A DNA stretch of 33,226 bases from Welwitschia mirabilis (Eukaryota > Gnetophyta > Gnetopsida > Welwitschiales). Both the position numbers and the translations under genes were made by a program. The notes beneath the pieces are model-generated. The model ran no database searches. It was not told where the DNA came from and saw only the letters and a list, made by a program, of their open reading frames with translations. The stretch is taken from assembly GCA_051453625.1 (NCBI GenBank), contig JBOZIK010000001.1, forward strand, positions 188,493,861 to 188,527,086. Direction: 5' to 3'. This document shows, one piece after another, positions 1 to 9,356 of the stretch. Each line of letters opens with the position of its first letter. The stretch's first letter is position 1.

Positions 1-359
1 CTGTCTCTAGTGGTAGAGGATTGGATGGTATGCAAAGAAGATGATGTGGGTGAAGGTGTGTAACATGTTCAAGATAGTTCTTATGATGGCTTACCTTGAC
101 CTTGAGATATTTCTCTTCTCATATGTGAATATCTCTAAGGTGTAACAGAAGTAACAAAAAAGCTGATAGTAACTATCTTAGAAAAACTAAAGGTTGAGGG
201 TAGAGCAGTGTTAAGGTGGAGCAGTGCTGAGAGGGGGAGTATGGATGGGGGCTATAAGAAATGGTAGTGAAGAAAAAAGACAAGGTGATGATGGTGGATT
301 ATGTGTGATGGAGGATATTTTGGATAATGAGTAGGTAGTTTGCAATTAGGTATGTAAAA
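1..359. other. Relatively GC-rich stretch, no gene recognised
   Basis: This end of the window is richer in G than most of the window, with purine-rich runs such as GAGAGGGGGAGTATGG. On the minus strand it lies downstream of the transposon-type remnant and reads Ser/His/Pro-rich peptides with stops, so it may be that protein's tail or its 3' untranslated region. I cannot assign it. Confidence 0.3.
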
Positions 360-1624
360 GATGAGGGGCTCATCATTAGAGCTCTCATAGTTTGCACTCT
401 ACTCCCCTTGTGTTTATGTTAGAGCTTGGTGTTCCTCTTGTGCTTGTGCTAAAGCTTGGTGCTCTTCTAAAAGTGTGACTTCTTATTTATGAACTCTAAT
501 GAATTTATACCTAAATAATAACCTATAGTAATAGGTTTAGGAGGTGCCTTTTCCATTGATTCCTCCTCTAAATTAAACAAAGTGGGAGTTTCAATGGATT
601 CCAAACTACCTATAGGTGTCTCTTCCCCACTAGCTATGTCCTAGTACTTCTTTAATCTTAATAGAGTTTTTCTAATATTATCTATCATCTTTATAATTAT
701 ATTGAAACCTTTATTTATTGATGAGGAATTATGAGTCGCTATAGAATAGGAGTGCTAAAATTATACCTTAGAAGGTATGTTGCTTATTCCTTTACCTCTC
801 AATATTAGTGATCGATACTTTTTATTGGACTTTAAAAGTGGCTTTTTAGGATGAATGATATTATCTTATAAAATTGAAATTCTGGTTTTGTAATAATTAG
901 GTAAATCAAATAAGGATAATTGAAAGTCTAATCCTTATGAAAAGGTGTAATGATATCTATGCTTAATATAAATTTGAGATTAATTTTCATCCATGTGAGA
1001 AGGAAATATATTAGAAAAGTCTCCATGAGATTGCAATAGCTATAGCTACCTCTTATAAATAATATATATAGAAGTAATTCACTAAAAATTAATAAAGTAC
1101 CCTGTCTTTTGCATTCTATATTCTCATTAAATTTCATCTTCACATGCCTAAAGAAAACATTACTCGATGAATGTTGTGAAATATTAAGAAAGAAAAATGT
1201 GAAAATATCTTTAAAGGAATGCATGTATAATTATTAAATGTTTGAATGATTCATGCTAAGCATGAAATTTATAAAAATATATGTAAAAAAAAGAGAAGTA
1301 CCTTGTACTTGTATCTGAAAAGTCCTACTATTGGTATCTGTCTCATGAATATTAGCATAGAACTCCCAGGTTATGAGGTTTGAAAGGCTCTACTCTAATT
1401 AAACTATTATGTCCTAATATAAATGAGAAAAACAAGAAATAATATAATATTTTTTATTCTTTTAGAGGACTAAAACTTCTTTATATAATAATGGAATGTT
1501 TTATCCAAGTTTTAAAATGTTTTACAACTGATTCATGATAGAACTCTAGTTTATATTACGTTCTATCTCTTTTATTGATAGGTTCCTTATCTTTAAAGGT
1601 AGTAAAGGTATTTTTCCTTACCAT
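360..1624 (-). pseudogene. Broken plant transposon-type protein remnant
   Basis: Three stretches read on the minus strand look coding. From the ATG at 1624-1622 it reads MVRKNTFTTFKDKEP and onward to a stop near 1559. At 1380-1294 it reads NLITWEFYANIHETD and then SRTFQIQVQG, without stops. From 934 to 467 one frame of about 155 codons has only four internal stops, all TAA or TAG and all explainable as former Gln codons; it includes GEETPIGSLESIETPTLF. A one-base shift then leads into a Gln/Glu-rich tail (475-395). The (R/W)EFYAN motif about 80-100 residues from an 'MVR' start recalls the family annotated as 'putative plant transposon protein', abundant in legume and other plant genomes; this match is from memory. 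Function is unknown even for intact members. Alternatively it is an extra ORF of an LTR element. Being coding is fairly sure; the family name is not. Confidence 0.45.
401..466 (-). repeat. 30-bp tandem duplication coding a Gln/Glu-rich decapeptide
   Basis: Two adjacent 30-bp units (TTGTG at 408 and again at 438; AGCTTGGTG follows each) with a partial third. On the minus strand they read EEHQALAQAQ then EEHQALT followed by a stop in place of a probable Gln. The period is a whole number of codons, so the duplication was probably fixed while the frame was translated. It forms the tail of the remnant described at 360-1624. Confidence 0.7.
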
Positions 1625-1910
1625 TTTAAAGAAAATACTAAAAGAACTAAACTTTTAGTAAGAAACTATAAAGAAATTAGTGAAAAAGAACACCTATCAA
1701 GGAAAAAAGTACCTAGTTTATTGGATGTAAAGACTTCTTACAAATCTAATATGTCTATGCCATGAGATATAAGTAAACTTATGATGAAGAGGTCTATAAG
1801 ATGAACCCCTACTAAGTGGAGGATTGAAAATTATGAGTGGTGGTTCCTTTATTAAATAAAAAGGTTAAAACTCTCATTTAGGCATATGTTTTATTTTTAA
1901 ATCTAGTACA

Positions 1911-2170
1911 CCAAAGACATCTACCATATAAAAGATAGCTAAAATGATGAAAGTAGACATCTATCTATGTGAAAGACATCTTTTGATAAAAAATGTTAAT
2001 AGTTAGCTATACACTGCAAAGATGTCTACATACTTAAATATGTCTATTTAAAAAAGTGATAAAATATTAAAAAATTATACCTAAGCTTAAAATACATATA
2101 ATATACCAAAGACATCTACTCAAAAGATGTCTACAGATTAACGATGTCTCATAGATAGACATCTTCCATT
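1911..2170. repeat. Cluster of AGACATCT / AGATGTCT motifs (left)
   Basis: The 8-mer AGACATCT occurs at 1915, 1955, 1974, 2110 and 2157, and its reverse complement AGATGTCT at 2020 and 2125. Near copies lie at 2040 and 2143. Several have wider context CCAAAGACATCTAC. Both words are one C-to-T step, on opposite strands, from the palindrome AGACGTCT. Spacing is irregular (14 to 90 bp), so this is not a simple tandem satellite. It sits between the copia RNase H end and the transposon-type remnant. Irregular clusters of short motifs on both strands are typical of subterminal regions of CACTA-type DNA transposons or of LTR enhancers. No terminal inverted repeat was found. Confidence 0.7.
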
Positions 2171-2234
2171 ACATTTTCTACAGATAATATTAAGATTAAA
2201 CTACCAAAGTGAGAAGATAAAAAATATAAAGTAA

Positions 2235-2765
2235 CATGTACATGATAGGCTAGTTTATCATTACTCAATGGTTTGGTAAACCTATCATTACTTAGTAGTT
2301 TGGTAAGAATATTAGTGAGTTGATCATCAATATTAATGTATTCAAAAATTATGTTTTTATTTTATACATGCTGTCTTAGGAAATGGTGTCTAATATCTAT
2401 ATTTTTGGTTCTTGAATTCTAAATTAGATTCTTCAACATGTTGATAGCATTTTTGTTATTGCAATAAATGGTAACTCTTTCCATGATTAGTTTGAAGTCT
2501 TTTAAGGTTTACTTCATCTAAAGGCACTAAGCACAACAACTTCCAACAGTAATGTATTCAATTTAAATAGTTGATAGGGTAATTAAACTTTGGTTTTTGC
2601 CACTTTAAAACATCAAACACTATGTAAGAAAGAATAAATTTCCACTAGTGCTCCTTCTATCATCCTTGTAACCTGCCTAATCTCCATCATAATATCCAAC
2701 TAGATTAAGGTAAGAGTTCTTTAAATAATAAAGGCCCTAATTAGTAGTACCTTTTAAATAGTAAA
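2235..2765 (-). pseudogene. Copia RNase H remnant
   Basis: On the minus strand the segment around 2460-2540 reads EYITVGSCCAQCL, a stop, MK, a stop, TLKDF, matching the end of copia RNase H (the AEAEYIAAGSCCAQ...LKDFG box) with Trp and Gln positions turned to stops. Further on (about 2340-2400) it reads DIRHHFLR and then DDQLTNILTK, the usual C-terminal part. The catalytic core was upstream of 2540 and is poorly preserved. The last codons contain a small tandem duplication at 2256-2306. Confidence 0.8.
2256..2306. repeat. 27-bp tandem duplication at the copia pol end
   Basis: TATCATTACTCAATGGTTTG at 2256 is repeated as TATCATTACTTAGTAGTTTG at 2283, a period of 27 bp (nine codons). On the minus strand the two copies read LTKLLSNDRF and TKPLSNDKL, so the C-terminus of pol was lengthened in frame. 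Confidence 0.65.
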
Positions 2766-2769
2766 AAAT

Positions 2770-3745
2770 TCTTCTAACTACCATAAGATGTGATTTTCTA
2801 GGATTACTTTAATAATGAGAACAAATGCCTACACTCAAAATGGTGTTAGACCTACTAACAGTAATATATAATAAACTACTAACTATACCTTTATATAACT
2901 TTTGGTAAATCTTATTACCATACTCTTCCTTATCCAGTTTTGTGCTTTGGCTTGTTGGAATATCTTTAGCCTTATAATCCTGAAAGCATACTTCACTAAC
3001 AAATTTTTTTAACATATTTAGTTTAGGAAATGAATGTACCTTATTTGCGTTACACCACTTGAAACCCTAAGAAGTTATCCATTTCTCTCATGACACTCAT
3101 CTTAAATTCATCTTACATAATCTTAGTAAACTCTTTATATAATAATTCATTAGTAGCAATAAAAATGATATCGTTCATATAGATTTATACAATAGTAAAA
3201 TCCTTACCATCTATTTTAATAAAATATTGTAAACTTAGATGTAGCTCTTTTAAATCTATTTTTAATTAGATGACTTGAAATCTTTTCATACCAAGCTCTA
3301 AGACCTTTCTTAGGAACATAGAGAGTATTTTTTAATTTATAATCATAATCTGATTTGTGAGAGTTAGTAAACCTTTTAGATTATTTAACATAGAATTCCT
3401 CTTAAAGCGTTGTGTTTAGAAAGGCATTTTTGACATCTATCTAATAGAGTCTAGATTCTTTAACACATGCAAAGGATAAAAGCATTCTTATAAACTTCAC
3501 ACATGCTACTAATGCAAAGTTTTATTTAAAGCTTATGCATTGTTGTTGGTTGTATTCTTTAGCTACTAACCTTAATTTGGTTTTGATAACATTTTCATTT
3601 TTATCTATTCATTTATGAAGATCCATTTTTATCAATAATAGATCTATTAGATGACCTTGAAGTGAGTTTTTAGACATTACATCTTTCAAACTAATTAAAT
3701 TCATCTTTTATTTCTAGCATCCAATGCTTATAACTTTCCACTTCA
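2770..3745 (-). pseudogene. Copia reverse transcriptase remnant
   Basis: The domain copies RNA into cDNA in intact elements. Going down the minus strand: about 3740-3600 reads SYKHWMLEIKDEFN, the N-terminal box (EHW..AM..EL..F); about 3470-3400 reads IDVKNAFLN, the D-V-K-x-A-F-L box with its Asp kept; 3320-3240 reads TLYVPKKGLRAWYEKI; 3205-3165 reads IYMNDIIFIATNE, where the catalytic YVDD is now YMND; 3015-2809 is an open stretch with STKLDKEEYGNKI and SSLLYITVSR, the STKLxxDE...GSLLYLTASRPD box. The first Asp of the YxDD pair reads Asn (AAC), a G-to-A change on the coding strand, which would abolish catalysis. Several other stops are present. Confidence 0.9.
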
Positions 3746-3949
3746 TTTAGATTTTTGTGTTCTACCTGTGAGAGATATACTACAAATCAATAAAATTTCT
3801 TAGTATGACATTAAGTTTAAATATCACCACATTGAATATGTATGATATTTCTTGTGGAATAACCTCTCTTTAGGATGATCATGTTTAAAGAGGTTTCCTT
3901 ATTTTTTTCTTCTTCTTTCTCTTCCTTACTATCTGATTGCTCTTAGGAA

Positions 3950-4947
3950 TTACGAGATGCTTGTTTAAAATATATGAAAATATAGACATATTTCATACAA
4001 ATGAAAGTTGAGTCACTATCATTTATTTTTATGTTTATAGTCTTCTTTATCACATAAGTTCTATTGTTGAAAACTTAATAGGCTTGACTATCCATGAATT
4101 AACCCAGAAATATGTCATTATCAACTTTAGAATTAAATTTTCTTACCTTATTATTTTCATTTAAGATGAAATGTTTTAAGCCAAATACATGATAATAAAT
4201 TACTTTGAAAGTGAATCATCTTACAAGAACCCGATTAGAAAGTTAACATGCAGTATCAATGGATTCTATGCAAAAAGTATATGAAATCTATTTATCATGC
4301 AACATAATTCTTGTCATTTTTATTTAGAACCTTTTTCTTTATTTCAAAAACTCCATTTTGTTGTGGACTTCTTAGTATAGATAATTAGTGAAGGATACCA
4401 AATTTTTCATAAAAATATTTGAACCTTGCATTTTTAAATTCATTGCTATTATCAATTTTTATTATCTTAAGCTTATATTTGTTTAGTCCTATAACCTAGT
4501 ACACAACTTAGAAAAAATGTTAAATGGCTAATCCTTATGTGCAAGAAAGGTTACCCATGTACAATGAGAGTAATCATTAACAACAATTAGATAGTATCTT
4601 TTATTATCGAGACTTTCTATATGAGATGAACTAATAATATGAAGATGCAAAAGATCTAAGGGACATTTAATAGTAATAGAGTTTTTCTTACCGAACCTTA
4701 TTTTTGTTTGATTTTCTTTCTAGCATGTCTCTTTAACTTGATCATCAAAGATTTGCAACTTGGGAAGTCCTCTTGCCATATGTTTTGAAGATAAGATTTT
4801 TAACAAGTCTTTATTCACATGCCTAAGCTTCTTGTATGACAACTTTATTTTACCTATAGTGCTTAACAAACGCTTGGCTCCTTTGTTAGAAATATCTTGT
4901 AAAGTAGTAATATACATATTATATTTTTTAAATCTAGAAAATAACAA
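3950..4947 (-). pseudogene. Copia integrase remnant with GAG-pre-integrase zinc-binding part
   Basis: The stretch 4947-4720 is open and contains KLSYKKLRHVNKDLL and MARGLPKLQIFDDQV, the HHCC region that precedes the copia integrase core (usually LWHRRLGHxN...GLPKL). The first His of that motif reads Tyr. The core follows: LLHLHIISSSHI (the first Asp of the D-D-E triad appears replaced), YYLIVVNDYSHCTWVTFLAH, KIDNSNEFKNARF carrying the second Asp, and SPQQNGVFEIKKK carrying the Glu. About 4140-4080 reads VDNDIFLGYS after allowing for a stop, the end of the domain. Frameshifts separate these blocks. Confidence 0.88.
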
Positions 4948-5039
4948 CTTTTTTTACTTATATTATTTGATAACATAATCATCTTTGGTAAAAACAATAA
5001 AAAATTTTACATCACACAGTTGACTAATACATAGAATAT

Positions 5040-5260
5040 TATGTTGTAATCCTTTTGTAAAGAAAACATCTTTTATCGTAGGTAGATTACCTCTTCTAAT
5101 GGTTTTGAATACCTCTAATAAGATCCTATATATTATTATCAAAAGTGACTAATTCTTTGTCTTACTTTCCCAAAATAGTAAAGCTAGATTTATCTTTAGT
5201 TATAACTCTTAAAAACCTACTATCAACATACCATGCATTATTATTTATCACTCATAGAGT
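5040..5260 (-). pseudogene. Copia aspartic protease remnant
   Basis: At 5240-5170 the minus strand reads NAWYVDSRFLRVITKDKSSF, corresponding to the copia protease box WYLDSGCSRHMTGDKxxF. The catalytic Asp codon is kept but the following Gly is Arg, so the D-S/T-G motif is lost. The next block reads ELVTFDNN, a degraded version of the usual VTFGDN. It lies between gag and integrase, as expected in copia. Confidence 0.8.
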
Positions 5261-5299
5261 AATTTGAGCTAAGAGAGTTAGTTCTGACTTTGAACTTCA

Positions 5300-7114
5300 T
5301 ATCTTCTTTGGTTTATCTTGTACAAGATATTATACCCTACTTCTTATCCTTTTGACATTGTTAGTGTAATATATAGTGTAAAATTTAAATAGATGATTAA
5401 ATTGATTATGATCATATTTATAGGAATCATAATAGGTAATAATATTACTATAAACTAGATGTTCATACCTTGGCTTGTAGTTCCATTTATTGAATAAAGA
5501 TGTCAAAGTACTAGCAGAGGCTTCATTTTGGACTAAGTTACTTTATCATTTGGAATTCTACATTGTTCAGTACAAACTAGATGTTCACAACTTGGCTTGT
5601 AGTTCCATTTATAAAATAAAGATCTCAAAGTACTAGTGGAGGTTTCATTTTGGACTAAGCTACTTTTATCATTTGGACTTCTACATTGTCCAAGTATGAT
5701 TTTTAAGCTCTCCTTCCCTTAGGTAAACTTCTCATTTATGCTTTACATTTTAGCAATTTTTTGTGTAACATTATTTAATTCAGACACTAGCTTAATAATC
5801 TTAGCTTTAAGAGTTGATTTTTAGATGATAGTCTATTATAAGAACCTTTTTCTTGTTCATGTGTTAATTTATAAGAATGAAGTAATTTTTTCATTTTAGA
5901 ACATACTTTTTACAAGTTGATAAAATTTTCAAAAACTAAATCATACCTGTATTCAAGTTTCATACCTATTTTCCCTTCACTTTTTGATTTATATTTTTCT
6001 TTTTCTTCTTCATTGTCCTTTTGGATACGCACAATGTCCATGTAAGATGGATGAGATATTTTGTCATTAAATGTCTTTACTTCAGTTTCATCCTCACATC
6101 ATCCCATCCCATAAAGAAGGGTTTCTTCTTCTTAAGTTTCAATTTATTAGAGCTAGGAAATTTCTAACTTAGAATGATCAATTTTGAAATAAAGTGAGTT
6201 GCTACTAAAGTTTTAAATTTATACTTACCTTTGGATAAAAATTTTGATGTTTTTTATTGTCCTCCTTCTTTTTTTTTCATGAAAAATGTCATTTAACTCG
6301 CCTTCTAATGAGAATAAGTTCTTCATTCACATCATCTTCAAAGTCATCTTCATCTGAGACTTCTTCTGTTTTACCTTTAAATAATTACCTTGGGCTTTCA
6401 CTAGCTGTAAGACTCATAGGCTTCTAGAGTACCATCTTGAATAAGATTTATCTCATTAGCCATTACAGCACTTTTTAATTCCTCAATCTTTATTGTATTG
6501 AAGTTTTTAATTCTTTCATGGCTAGTGTTTTAGGCCTAGATTTTGGAGTTAGTGATCTAATAATTTTTTAAATTACCTTTGCCTTTAAAAAATTCCAATA
6601 ATATCACATATGCAATTCACTATGTTTAAAAATCTTGTGAATTATTCATTTATTCTCTTTCCATTATTTATCTTCAAATATTTAAATTGATTAGTCTAAA
6701 TAAATATCTTTGATTACTTGATAACACATGTTCCTTTATATGTTTCCACTAGAACATTTATATCTCTTTTGTAGTTTTATAGCTAGATATTCTATTGAAT
6801 TCTTTACTATAAGGGTTGAGTAAAAGGAATTATTTTCTTTTAAATTCTATGCAAGCTATCTTTTATTTATATTTCTAGTTTATTCTAGGTTTGATTTATA
6901 TAATGGAGTTCTCTATAGCATCTATAGTTGTTTTTATAGGTTCTGAGTATCCATCTTTAATGTGTTTCCAAATTTGAAACTCATAAGGCTGTAAGTACAC
7001 TTGCATCCTCATCTCCCAATAGGAATAGTTAGTCCCATCGAAGAGCAGAGGTTTAATAGATATCGTCTCTTCCATAGTTTACTTAAGTATGTTATTTATT
7101 TTATAAGTACTCAT
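5300..7114 (-). pseudogene. Copia gag remnant
   Basis: From the ATG at 7114 the minus strand reads MSTYKINNILK, a stop, then TMEETISIKPLLFDGTNYSY and WEMRMQVYLQPYEFQIWKHI, which is the standard N-terminus of plant copia gag (P.(F/L)DG.NY..W..RM..(Y/F)L......W). Later parts are broken. Around 6120-6070 KKKPFFMGWDDV resembles the Lys-rich/ATWDDS region near the gag end, followed by Lys-rich, coiled-coil-like sequence. A 122-bp tandem duplication lies at 5452-5695. A clear CCHC knuckle was not found. Confidence 0.82.
5452..5695. repeat. 122/123-bp tandem duplication in the gag-protease linker
   Basis: AAACTAGATGTTCA at 5452 recurs at 5574, and the two units stay clearly similar throughout: both contain CTTGGCTTGTAGTTCCATTT, TCAAAGTACTAG, TTCATTTTGGACTAAG and a closing TCTACATTGT. 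The first unit lacks one base of a T run, so the original period was probably 123 bp, or 41 codons. It lies in the C-terminal part of gag, read on the minus strand. Confidence 0.85.
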
Positions 7115-7124
7115 TCTGATACTG
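7113..7124 (-). other. Weak tRNA-iMet primer-binding site of the copia element
   Basis: The plus strand reads ATTCTGATACTG; 8 of 12 bases match GCTCTGATACCA, the complement of the common primer site TGGTATCAGAGC, and the core TCTGATAC is intact. It touches the gag start codon, which is closer than usual. Offered as tentative. Confidence 0.3.
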
Positions 7125-7125
7125 C

Positions 7126-8013
7126 TTGATGATCATTAAAATTAGAGGGGAAGTGGTGAATAAAATCCCTACTAAAAAAAAATAAAATTCCTACTAAAAC
7201 AAATTAAAATATACATAATAAAGACCTTACAAGATTAATGTGGTTCCCCAACTTAGTTATGTTTACACATAGAGGGTGTCTTTCTTTCATGTCTTTGAAT
7301 ATACTTAACTTATAAAATAGTGGTTTTAGAGTACTACCACTCTTACATATAACTAAAATGCTCCTCAAAGCAGCACTCTCTTCCCTTAGGAATCTATAAT
7401 AAATGAAAATAAAAGCATGCTTATAAGTACTTACAAAAGAACACCCATACAAGGGTTGACTTACAATTTGGAATTTCAAGCAAGGAAGCCTAAAAATAAT
7501 ATTAATTAATGGATTATAATGAATGTATTAAAACATATAATAGTCCTATAATTTAAGTCCCAATAAATAATGATAGCAAAAGGAAATAACAATCTTGAAA
7601 AATGTCACTTCAATGGAGTGCTTAAGTTGTCCATATTGTAGTCATCCACGAGTTTCTAAGATCAAAGTAATGTAGCAATGAAAGAGTTAATTATCTAATA
7701 ATGTATTTACTAAATGATCCTCTTCATCAAGGTTATATAAATATTCATGTTTAGTATCAGTCACCTGTGCATGATTTTTTTGTATGTACTTTTAAAACCC
7801 TTTTTCCTTTTCACTTTATGCCTTCTATACTTTTGATGTCTTCCTTGTCTTTATTCTAGAGAGATGACCATTTAAAATGTTTAAATTTTATGCAATGGTT
7901 AGAAATGCCTAAGTTTTAATCATTCAATGGATATTTTATTTTCTATCATTTTTTCAAGAGAAATTTATTTTTTATAATAGATGCCTCTGTCAGGAAGATT
8001 TCTTCACCATAAA
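7126..8013. other. AT-rich non-coding DNA upstream of copia gag
   Basis: This should hold the copia leader and 5' LTR, but it has no counterpart on the other side of the element around 900-2200, so an LTR cannot be demonstrated. A stretch at 7204-7479 lacks stops on the minus strand, yet reads nothing I recognise and shows no coding-like composition. Direct repeats AAATTCCTACTAAAA/AAATCCCTACTAAAA occur near 7167-7200. Confidence 0.4.
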
Positions 8014-8425
8014 AGACATCTTAAATTAAACTACCTAGATTTTAATAAAACTTAAACTATTGCATCTCTAATCCTTAGAGATCAAGAATTTACTATGTAA
8101 AAATTACCTAATTCCTTGGAATGTAGATAACTCACCATAGCATAATTTTATCTATGTTACCTCTTTGTATTTATAATAAATATCTTTAAGTTTTTAGGCA
8201 TATTTCCATAGTTGAAATAATATAGATGTCTTTAATTTTGCTAAACATCTTTCACCTATCTTAGATTCTTAATTTAAAAAAGATGTCTTTTACATGATAG
8301 ACATATTTCCTTGTGATAAATTTTAGTTTATTCTAAATAACTTTAATATAGTAAATGTATTTACCATAGACATATGCATATATGTATATGTCTTTAGTTA
8401 ATTGTGTCTATCCTTCACAATATTT
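8014..8425. repeat. Cluster of AGACATCT / AGATGTCT motifs (right)
   Basis: AGACATCT at 8014 and AGATGTCT at 8224 and 8281, with near copies AAACATCTTT (8243), ATAGACATAT (8298 and 8366) and ATATGTCTTT (about 8386). These are the same 8-mers as in the left cluster at 1911-2170, on the other side of the copia coding region, at lower density and more decayed. Whether the two clusters are ends of one element or separate insertions is undecided. Confidence 0.55.
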
Positions 8426-8948
8426 GAGCTGAAGCTTTTATGTACTTTGAACTTTAAGGTTTTTACTAGAGTGATATTATTTGAAATTTGATTTTCTTCA
8501 ATTTTACTTATCCACACATTAGACATATCATGTTTGACAAGTGAAATTATTAAAACTCTAATTTTACCAATACAAACATTGTATCCTTAAGATATCAAAT
8601 TGTTCTGTTTCTTGAACTTGCAATTTTGATTTTAATTTTAAAAGGCTTATAGTTTTAGCTTTACTTGAAGATTTAGTTTAATAAGTTTTATATGGAATGC
8701 ATCGTTTCTCTATTCTAAATACACCTTTCGTATAGGGCTCAACCTTTTTGGTATCATCCTTTCATTTAAATTTAGTAATAATATGTTCAATCCTTTGTTC
8801 AAAGTTGTTATTATTTCCTCCTTATTTTTTGAAATATTACATATTGCTGAATACTTGGCTTAAGTGCTTAAATATTTTTTGGCTCATATTTATAGCTTAA
8901 CAAATACAAAAATTTAATGTTTTTGGATGAAAGTTTGTGGATGTTACA
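8426..8948 (+). other. Possible LTR ending at TGTTACA, plus orientation
   Basis: The stretch has no coding signal and ends in GTTTGTGGATGTTACA, immediately followed by a primer-binding-site match. Plant LTRs often end in ...TGTTACA. By position this would be the 3' part of a 5' LTR of a plus-strand element. Its start is not visible and no partner LTR was seen. Confidence 0.35.
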
Positions 8949-8951
8949 TTT

Positions 8952-8963
8952 TGATATCAAAGC
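8952..8963 (+). other. tRNA-iMet primer-binding site, plus orientation
   Basis: TGATATCAAAGC differs from the consensus primer site TGGTATCAGAGC at two positions, both G-to-A. It follows TGTTACA plus a short T run, the normal LTR-end/PBS layout. Confidence 0.6.
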
Positions 8964-9341
8964 AACACTTGAAGTTTTTGGATTATCAAAAGGTGGACTT
9001 TACATTTTCCATCGTCTCTTCACTTATTTCACTCTTGTAATGCATCTACTAAAGGGTTGACTATAGATATAAAGGATCTAATATAAGTAGGAATAATAAC
9101 TTCTTTTCTAAGAGTCATTATATAGTTTCACTTACATCTACATCATACTATTGTTTAATAAACATATTTCCATCAGTAACGAAAATATTTACAACTTACT
9201 AAGTAATACTACATAACACCCACTAGATGTGATCTCATCTTAGAATCATTCTATGATAGCAAAATATGACATTCTTAACATTCACCATGAATACTATGCA
9301 TTAGTTATAAAAAATCATGATTTAAAAAAAAAAAAAGTTAA

Positions 9342-9353
9342 GCTCTAATACCA
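9342..9353 (-). other. tRNA-iMet primer-binding site, minus orientation
   Basis: GCTCTAATACCA on the plus strand is one base (G-to-A) from the complement of TGGTATCAGAGC. It is followed by AAA and then TGTGAAATTCAC, so an LTR of a minus-strand element would begin, in plus-strand reading, at TG 9357. The interior of that element would lie at lower coordinates, but no gag was recognised there. Confidence 0.6.
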
Positions 9354-9356
9354 AAA

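Larger units (their letters stand above)
2235..7114 (-). mobile_element. Ty1/copia retrotransposon, coding part, decayed
   Basis: Read on the minus strand this 4.9-kb stretch has the copia order gag, protease, integrase, reverse transcriptase, RNase H, which separates it from Ty3/gypsy where integrase comes last. Every domain is recognisable by short motifs but is cut by stops and frameshifts, so it is a dead copy. The gag start is placed at the ATG at 7114-7112, preceded by a weak match to the initiator-tRNA-Met primer site. I could not find a convincing pair of LTRs directly flanking the coding part. The sequences outside both ends share only the AGACRTCT motifs. Confidence 0.88.

Noticed and set aside
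928-1224. 98-codon minus-strand stretch as an intact gene
   Set aside because: It overlaps the transposon-type remnant in a different frame from its best-supported parts; its AT-driven Phe/Ile/Leu content gives no domain.
4760-4978. Plus-strand reading frame opposite the copia integrase
   Set aside because: The minus strand carries the recognised GAG-pre-integrase motifs; the plus-strand peptide is their shadow.
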